This document shows positions 59,197 to 64,000 of a stretch of 64,000 bases of DNA, piece after piece (the first letter of the stretch is position 1; each line of letters begins with the position of its first letter). The notes below the pieces were generated by a model that did no database searches, was not told the origin of the DNA, and worked only from the letters and a program-made list of their open reading frames with translations. Origin of the DNA: a virus; the IMG/VR virus record IMGVR_UViG_3300047470_000343, positions 1 to 64,000 of that record; one strand, given 5' to 3'. Both the position numbers and the translations under genes were made by a program.

Positions 59197-61194
59197 TCAG
59201 AGTGCGAGTGCGGCCAGTGCCGCCTTGACCTCCGTGGGGTCCAGGTGCACGGTGTCGTCCTCGTCCGGCTCGTCGTCGGGCTCGTCGGCCGGGGTGTTCC
59301 CCGGGGGAACAGCCGTGTCCGCGTAGGGGATCGTGCTGTCGGCCGGTCCGTCGTCGGCGGTGGCGCTGTCGGCGAGTTCGTCATAGGCGGCGGGATCGTC
59401 GTCCTCGTCGTCGGGCCAGCCGTCGGTGATCGAGTACTTGTCCAGCCACGAGTCGGAGTCGTCCGCGTCCGCGTCGTCGTCCATGGGGACGCCCTTCTTC
59501 GAAAGGGCGTCGAGGAGTTTCCCGATGGTGGGCCGCAGGTGTTCCAGGTGCGCGGGTCCGGCGTCGGACACCTCGATCAGCGCCGTGGCGTCCTGGAGAG
59601 CCCGGTCGGTCGGCTTGATGAACCGCTCGCGGGTGGTCTCCGTGGCGTCGGCCAGTCGCTCCGGCCCGGCAACAGGGGTGGCCACGGTGGTGAGTTCCAC
59701 CTGAACCGGCACGCCCAGGTCCACGTCCCGGCCCGACACGGTGTACGGGATCGCGTACGTGTCCGTGTCGCCGTCGTCGTAGCGGCTGACGATGATCCGG
59801 TCGGGGTAAGTCGCCTCGATCGCCACCCAGCAGCATTCCGGCTGCTCGGGGCCGCCGCGGTCGTCGTTGTCCGAGGCGAGCAGTGCGCGCGCGGCCTTGC
59901 TGAGCTGGTCGCGGAGCTGCTCGTAGGAGTAGGGCATGGGTGTGCTCATGAGTCGCTCCGGGAGCTGAATGGGTTCGGCGGACTTGGCCTCGATCACGAT
60001 CTGCGCGGCCGACTTCTGTTCCAGGCCCGCGGCGGCGTTGGCCGACTTCGCCTCCATCACGATCTGCGCCGCCGACTTCGCCTCCATCGGGGCAGCGGGT
60101 GCGGCCGCGGTCTCGTCGGGGGCCGCACCGAGCGGCACCTCGAACTCGTCACCGCCGCGGACCACGTGGAGCGTCGTGAAGGTGACCGGTGTGGCCGGCA
60201 CCGGGTCGGGGCCGTTCAGGTCGTAGCCGAGGGTCACGTGCGGGGTGAACCCGTGGTCGTCGCGGACCGCTTCGGAGTACGGGGACCCGGACAGGGCGAG
60301 TACAACCTGCTGCCGCAGTTCCGCGAGGCCCGGCACGTCGACCGGCACCCACGTGGGTACGCCGTCCCCGGTGTCGGGGAAGACGCCGATGCCGCCGAGA
60401 GTGCCCGCCAGCGGGCCCGTGTCGTTCACGGCCGGGGTGACGATGTCGCGGAGATCGTCCGGGTGCCCGCCGAGTTCGCCGACGTCGCCGAGGTAGGCGA
60501 GCGTGATGTGCAGGTTCTCCGGGGCGGTGCCGTCGGGCTGGGCGATCGTCTCGGCGACGTCTGCGGGGATCTTCAGCGCGATCATCACGCCGCGCCCTAC
60601 CTGCGACTCGGCGGCCTTCAGCTCGATCGCCGACCACGTGGCCTTGCGCTCCAGTTCGTTGCGCGCCCGGGTCGCGGCCTTCACCTCGATACTGCGGGTC
60701 ATCGGGTGCGCGCCGTGCAGCACGGGGCTCACCTCGTACAGGTCCAGGTCGTGGATGATGCGGACGCCGTCGTGGCGCTTGGATGCGCCGCCCGGCGGGA
60801 CCTTGAAGCCGATGGAGAACTGCGCTTCGCCGTTCTCGTGCCACTGGCGGACCTGTTCGTAGGCGTCGCGGCCGCGGGTGGTGCGCAGGTTGTACTGGCA
60901 GGTCGCGACGAGCGCCCCGGCCTCCTTGGGCCACACGGAGCCGCCCGGGATCGAGGCGAAGCGCGGATCCCCCGGCATCCATTCCTCGATCGACAGGACA
61001 CTGCCGACCGGCTCTTTCCAGTCGTGGCTCCACACCGGCTTCACTCGGCGCGTGGCCAGGGTGCGGGTGAACGCTCCGGGGATGATGAGGTCTTCGACAT
61101 CGTCGACCACGCCGGTGACTGCGAAGATGGCGCGGACGATGCCCTTTCCGCCGCGGGCGCGGCGCAGCATTGCAGTGGGCGGCGGGCTCGGCAC
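59197..61194 (-). CDS. Prohead protease fused to 2H phosphoesterase and acidic C-terminal domain
   Basis: A 665-residue protein; GTG 61194 follows AGGAGGA. Residues 1-170 are an HK97-type prohead protease with His57 (Trp-Ser-His-Asp) and Ser127 (Phe-Ser-Ile-Gly). Residues 200-350 hold two H-x-T motifs, His-Ile-Thr-Leu at 229 and His-Val-Thr-Leu at 319, the signature of 2H phosphoesterases/RNA ligase-like enzymes. The rest is a helical and acidic, scaffold-like domain. E-x-K-[SA] motifs lie at each junction: 170-173, 191-194, four between 371 and 405, and at the C-terminal end (655-658). These could be self-cleavage points that split a polyprotein. Confidence 0.88.
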   Translation of the reverse strand: MPSPPPTAMLRRARGGKGIVRAIFAVTGVVDDVEDLIIPGAFTRTLATRRVKPVWSHDWKEPVGSVLSIEEWMPGDPRFASIPGGSVWPKEAGALVATCQYNLRTTRGRDAYEQVRQWHENGEAQFSIGFKVPPGGASKRHDGVRIIHDLDLYEVSPVLHGAHPMTRSIEVKAATRARNELERKATWSAIELKAAESQVGRGVMIALKIPADVAETIAQPDGTAPENLHITLAYLGDVGELGGHPDDLRDIVTPAVNDTGPLAGTLGGIGVFPDTGDGVPTWVPVDVPGLAELRQQVVLALSGSPYSEAVRDDHGFTPHVTLGYDLNGPDPVPATPVTFTTLHVVRGGDEFEVPLGAAPDETAAAPAAPMEAKSAAQIVMEAKSANAAAGLEQKSAAQIVIEAKSAEPIQLPERLMSTPMPYSYEQLRDQLSKAARALLASDNDDRGGPEQPECCWVAIEATYPDRIIVSRYDDGDTDTYAIPYTVSGRDVDLGVPVQVELTTVATPVAGPERLADATETTRERFIKPTDRALQDATALIEVSDAGPAHLEHLRPTIGKLLDALSKKGVPMDDDADADDSDSWLDKYSITDGWPDDEDDDPAAYDELADSATADDGPADSTIPYADTAVPPGNTPADEPDDEPDEDDTVHLDPTEVKAALAALAL

Positions 61195-61282
61195 GGCGGG
61201 TTCCTCCTAGGCGGGGCTCTCGATGCGCGCACCGTGCCCCGCCCGGGGGGTTAGCGTCCCGTCGTGCCCTTCCGGCCGGGCC

Positions 61283-61912
61283 TCACTCCCACGGCTTGCC
61301 CTTCTTCTTCTTGGGCTTCTTGGGGTCCTCGCCGTCGTCCGGCTCCTCTTCCGGGTCCTCGGTCGAGCCGTCGTCCGCCGCGGCGTAGGGGTCCTCTTCG
61401 TCGTCCGCGGCCGGGTCGTTGGGCACGGCTTCGTCCGCGGTGCCGTAGTCCAGCGAGAGGCCGCCGTCATCCGCGGCCGCCGGATCCGCGGCGGGATCGC
61501 CGGCCGCCGGGTCCTGCATCGCCGGGTCCTGCGCTGCGGGATCCATCGCGGGGTCCGGCTGGTCGCCGGTGCCGCCGGACTGCGCCATAGCGGCGTCGTC
61601 CACGTCGATGGCCCACGTGTCCGGGTCGGAGTAGCGCCACACCTGCCCGGACTCGTCACGGACCCAGCCCGTCAGCGTGCCGTCCTCCGCCTTGTCCAGC
61701 CACGCCTGTTCGCCGTTGCTGCCGGTGAAAGAGGCGTACGCCTGCGCCGGATCGGTCTCGTCGCCCTCGTCGTAGGCGTCGCCCGCCCACGGCCGGGCGT
61801 CATCCTGATGCGGTGGCTGGAGCTCCGGCGGCTGCTCGGCAGCCGGGTCCATGCCCTGCGCCGCCGGGTCCTGGGACGGGGGCAGCGCCTTCACCTCGAA
61901 TCTGTAGTCCAC
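61283..61912 (-). CDS. Acidic Pro/Ala/Asp-rich head-region protein
   Basis: A 209-residue, highly acidic protein from GTG 61912, with weak ribosome binding site. It starts with Phe-Glu-Val-Lys-Ala, the same E-x-K-A form as the protease junctions. A Trp-rich middle is followed by Asp-Pro-Ala-Ala repeats and a basic Lys-rich tip. The composition suits an internal scaffold or capsid linker. It is just upstream of the protease gene. Not recognised as a family. Confidence 0.65.
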   Translation of the reverse strand: MDYRFEVKALPPSQDPAAQGMDPAAEQPPELQPPHQDDARPWAGDAYDEGDETDPAQAYASFTGSNGEQAWLDKAEDGTLTGWVRDESGQVWRYSDPDTWAIDVDDAAMAQSGGTGDQPDPAMDPAAQDPAMQDPAAGDPAADPAAADDGGLSLDYGTADEAVPNDPAADDEEDPYAAADDGSTEDPEEEPDDGEDPKKPKKKKGKPWE

Positions 61913-62015
61913 GCCGCGGACAGTGAGGGCGCGCCCGGTCTTGTGTCCCGGGCGGCCCGCGCCGACCCTTCCCGAACCGGTTGTAGCGCCTCGTACGGGT
62001 CGCTACGCTTCTCGT

Positions 62016-62252
62016 ATGAAGCAGATCAATGTACGAGTGGACGACGATGCCGCCGCCGGAATCGAGAGGCGGGCCGAGGCCGCGGGCCTGACCGTGCCGG
62101 AGTACGCCAAGCAGGTACTCACCGACGAGGGCAACGACGTGCGGCACCGCTTCCTCGCCGCGGGCGCGCACTTCGTGGACGAGTTCGCGGACGCCTTTGC
62201 GGAGGAGTTCGGGACCCCTGCCGCCGACCGCGGGTCGGCGGCCGCCGCGTGA
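62016..62252 (+). CDS. Ribbon-helix-helix antitoxin-like protein
   Basis: A 78-residue protein starting with a beta strand (Gln-Ile-Asn-Val-Arg-Val-Asp) then two helices, the ribbon-helix-helix fold of antitoxins. No ribosome binding site is seen; TTGTAG, 17 nt, TACGCT and 6 nt lead straight to ATG, so the message is likely leaderless. It overlaps the next gene by 4 nt and faces against the head operon. An inverted repeat CTCGTA/TACGAG around the start may be its operator. Confidence 0.7.
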   Translation: MKQINVRVDDDAAAGIERRAEAAGLTVPEYAKQVLTDEGNDVRHRFLAAGAHFVDEFADAFAEEFGTPAADRGSAAAA

Positions 62253-62623
62253 TCGTCCGCATCGACCGCGAATGGATGCTGGACCTTGCCCACCGCCACC
62301 TTCCCGGAGATCCCGGCGTGACCGACTTCGGCACGCTGGCAGCCGCGGCCGCCCGGCACGTCGACACGGTCATGGACACCCCCGTTTACACCGAGGCACA
62401 TCACCGCGCGGCCGCCCTCATGGTTCAGCTCATCCGCTGCCCGGCGCTGGAGCACTCCAACGAGCTGTTCGGCGCTGTCGTCGCCGCCACCTACCTGACG
62501 GTGAGCGGCGTCATCGTGGACGTGCAGCCCAAGCAGGCCGTCGCTCTCGCGGCCCGGATCAGTCGCGACGCTCTGGACGTGCGGAGCGTCGCGACTGAGC
62601 TCAAGGGATGGGCCGCCCGCTGA
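62249..62623 (+). CDS. Doc/Fic-like toxin, degenerate active site
   Basis: A 124-residue protein from GTG 62249, coupled to the antitoxin. The fold order resembles Doc: a helix, Thr-x3-His-His-Arg-Ala-Ala-Ala-Leu, then the place of the H-P-F-x-D-G-N-K-R motif and a closing Leu-Asp-Val-x(3)-Ala. The motif is changed to Cys-Pro-Ala-Leu-Glu-His-Ser-Asn-Glu-Leu, so the catalytic His and Lys/Arg are missing. It may be inactive or have another function. Low-level similarity only, by eye. Confidence 0.6.
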   Translation: MIVRIDREWMLDLAHRHLPGDPGVTDFGTLAAAAARHVDTVMDTPVYTEAHHRAAALMVQLIRCPALEHSNELFGAVVAATYLTVSGVIVDVQPKQAVALAARISRDALDVRSVATELKGWAAR

Positions 62624-62632
62624 ACCGGCCGC

Positions 62633-62860
62633 TCACGGTCTGACCTCGACCACGCTGGTCTTCTGCCTCAGCAGAGCCAGCACCGCATCCGCGTCGCCCG
62701 CATCGAGATCCCGCCAGGGCCCGAGGGGGCCGAGCAGCACCGGAGTGCTGGCGTACTGCTCGACCATCGCCCTCACCCGGCGGGACCCGGTGACCGGGCC
62801 CCCGCCGGGGATCTGGACCTGATAGGCGGAACCGTCCTCCATCGTGCCCGTCACTAGCAT
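62633..62860 (-). CDS. Small hypothetical protein
   Basis: A 75-residue protein from ATG 62860 behind GGAAGG. Beta start with Gly turns, then a helical end. It follows the MuF-like gene by 18 nt. Not recognised. Confidence 0.6.
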   Translation of the reverse strand: MLVTGTMEDGSAYQVQIPGGGPVTGSRRVRAMVEQYASTPVLLGPLGPWRDLDAGDADAVLALLRQKTSVVEVRP

Positions 62861-62877
62861 GCTTGCCTGCCTTCCTG

Positions 62878-63998
62878 TCACCGAGTGGCGAGCAGTCCCA
62901 GAAGGAACGCCCGCAGGTCGTCATCCCTGTACCAGTCGCCCGAGAACATCGTCGCGAGCCCGCGAGCCACGATCTGGTCATCGGTGACGTCCTCCGCCCG
63001 GCCGCCGAACAGCCGCTCCAGCAGCGCATCCAGTGCGCTGCGCCGGGCCCCGGGCCGTCCGGTGTGGGTCCGGGTGAACCCGAACACCTCCTGCGCGGCC
63101 ACCAGATCCGGGTAGGAGCGCTGGAGGTGAGCCACCAGAGCGTTCACCGCGGTGCCCCGGCCGCCGTCGCCGAGGTCAGCGACCGTGGCCGTACCGGAGT
63201 CGGCGTCGTACGAGCCCGCGTCACCGTCGACCGCGGTCACGAACCGTGCAGTGCGGTCCGCGAGCCACTCCCGCGGCACGTAGCCCGCCGCATCGGCGAG
63301 CGCTCGCGCCGCCGCCTGGTCGCTGTTGTGGCTCAGCGTCAGCCGGTTCCTGCCGCCGGGGCCCATCTCGCGGACCTGCGCGAGGGTGTCACGCACCGCG
63401 CCGGGCAGCGCGGCCGTGTACGCCTGGTGGAGCCGGTCGGCTTCCTGCCGGGCGTGCTGGGCTTCCACCTGCGCCGCGGCGATCTCCGGACCGAGGTCCG
63501 GGGCGCCCTGGCCGGCCGCCACCGCCCGCAGGTTCCGCACGCGGGCCTCCGCCCGGTCCTGGTAGCGGCGGGCGTGCCGCACCGTGCCGTGCGGGTCGTC
63601 GCCGAGCTCCGGCGCGGCCGCCATCAGCCGTGCCACGACATCGGCGTCCACGTCCGTACCAGCCGCGCGCACCGCGGCGAGATGCCGCAGGGCGTACCGC
63701 CCGGGTCCGCGGTCCGCAGCCCGGTCCATCGTCCAGCCCGTGCCGTCCTGCACACCGGGGAGCTGACCCGCGGCGAGCGAGGACCGGGTGGCCGGCCGGT
63801 ACCAGCGGCGGCGCCGGGAGACCTGACCGAAGTGGCCCGGGGCGGGCAGCAGCCGCGCCCAGTGCGCCACCTGGTCGGCCAGCGACATGCCGTCACCGTG
63901 CCGGGGCAGGGAGCGGGCAGCGGCCGCGATACGGCGCAGGCGCCGAGTCTCCGGCCACGACCGCACCCGCCGCACCAGAGCCTTGCGGAACCGGTTGA
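62878..63998 (-). CDS. MuF-like minor head protein, C-terminal part (truncated by window edge)
   Basis: The frame is open through the right edge of the window, so the N-terminus is missing; a GTG at 63975 may not be the start. The middle is helical; the last 150 residues resemble the zincin-like domain found at the end of many actinophage MuF proteins: a beta part, a helix at Val-Asn-Ala-Leu-Val-Ala-His where HExxH would be, Pro-Asp-Leu-x3-Gln-Glu-Val-Phe-x-Phe-Thr-Arg-Thr, and the terminal Asp-Asp-Asp-Leu-Arg-x-Phe-Leu-Leu-Gly-Leu-Leu-Ala. The zinc motif is lost. MuF proteins sit inside the head next to the portal. Confidence 0.6.
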   Translation of the reverse strand, partial: NRFRKALVRRVRSWPETRRLRRIAAAARSLPRHGDGMSLADQVAHWARLLPAPGHFGQVSRRRRWYRPATRSSLAAGQLPGVQDGTGWTMDRAADRGPGRYALRHLAAVRAAGTDVDADVVARLMAAAPELGDDPHGTVRHARRYQDRAEARVRNLRAVAAGQGAPDLGPEIAAAQVEAQHARQEADRLHQAYTAALPGAVRDTLAQVREMGPGGRNRLTLSHNSDQAAARALADAAGYVPREWLADRTARFVTAVDGDAGSYDADSGTATVADLGDGGRGTAVNALVAHLQRSYPDLVAAQEVFGFTRTHTGRPGARRSALDALLERLFGGRAEDVTDDQIVARGLATMFSGDWYRDDDLRAFLLGLLATR

Positions 63999-64000
63999 TG

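Larger units (their letters stand above)
23922..61264 (-). repeat. Late-gene intergenic motif, 15 copies
   Basis: In the sense of the late genes the motif reads CCCGRGACGNTAR with some variation. By hand, plus-strand positions of the copies are 23922-23935, 24561-24575, 33825-33839, 34339-34352, 34648-34663, 39571-39585, 41815-41829, 48821-48835, 51571-51585, 52501-52515, 55499-55514, 56091-56106, 57683-57697, 59133-59147 and 61250-61264. Nearly all lie just after a stop codon and before the next gene's ribosome binding site. No copy was seen in the early region. A promoter, processing site or regulator site is possible. Confidence 0.65.

Overview
The window is very GC-rich, with a gene style typical of Streptomyces: GTG starts, 1-4 nt stop/start overlaps, a WhiB protein, a DUF2637 protein and an ECF sigma factor. 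It reads as part of a temperate siphovirus of Streptomyces or a close relative, probably a phage-plasmid. It carries a complete head-to-tail late operon, an endolysin, a replication operon (winged-helix protein plus DnaC-like ATPase), ERF recombinase, SSB and a ParA/ParB-type partition cassette. I saw no integrase, tRNA or rRNA. Terminase large subunit and portal are not in the window and probably lie past the right edge.

Layout. (1) 1-8670, minus strand: an array of small, mostly unrecognised genes separated by strong hairpins. (2) 8949-15428, plus strand: the divergent twin of that array. (3) 15718-22311: an anti-sigma-like ATPase remnant, a winged-helix protein, small regulators, then an ECF sigma factor operon ending in a membrane protein. 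(4) 22369-25194, minus: SSB, amidase endolysin, small terminase-like protein, ParB-nuclease-like protein. (5) 25654-31895, plus: WhiB, two winged-helix proteins, DnaC-like ATPase, DUF2637 protein, ERF. (6) About 31967-32594: a dense array of short GGTTCGCC repeats, a candidate origin. (7) 32594-63975, minus: holin-like proteins, a 1.6-kresidue repeat tail fibre, minor tail proteins, 1690-residue tape measure, frameshifted tail chaperones, major tail protein, connectors, decoration protein, metallophosphoesterase, HK97-type capsid protein, protease and a MuF-like protein. Two plus-strand cassettes interrupt this operon: parAB (49042-50822), flanked by three long palindromes, and a ribbon-helix-helix/Doc-like pair (62016-62623).

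The most unusual feature is regulatory. Nine early transcription units have a leader hairpin whose eight-base loop is always ACGAGCGA while the stem sequence changes with base pairing kept. Several share an upstream promoter-like box (GTTGAYRTGGNGTACRTT). The late genes have a different element: a CCCGRGACGNTAR-like motif in fifteen gene gaps, often followed by a hairpin that pairs with the ribosome binding site. Early and late genes therefore seem to carry two separate RNA-structured control systems. Other notable points are a capsid protease fused to a 2H phosphoesterase with repeated E-x-K-S junctions, a poly-gamma-glutamate hydrolase-like gene among the head-tail connectors, and a partition cassette placed inside the tail operon. 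All calls come from reading the sequence by eye; no database search was run.
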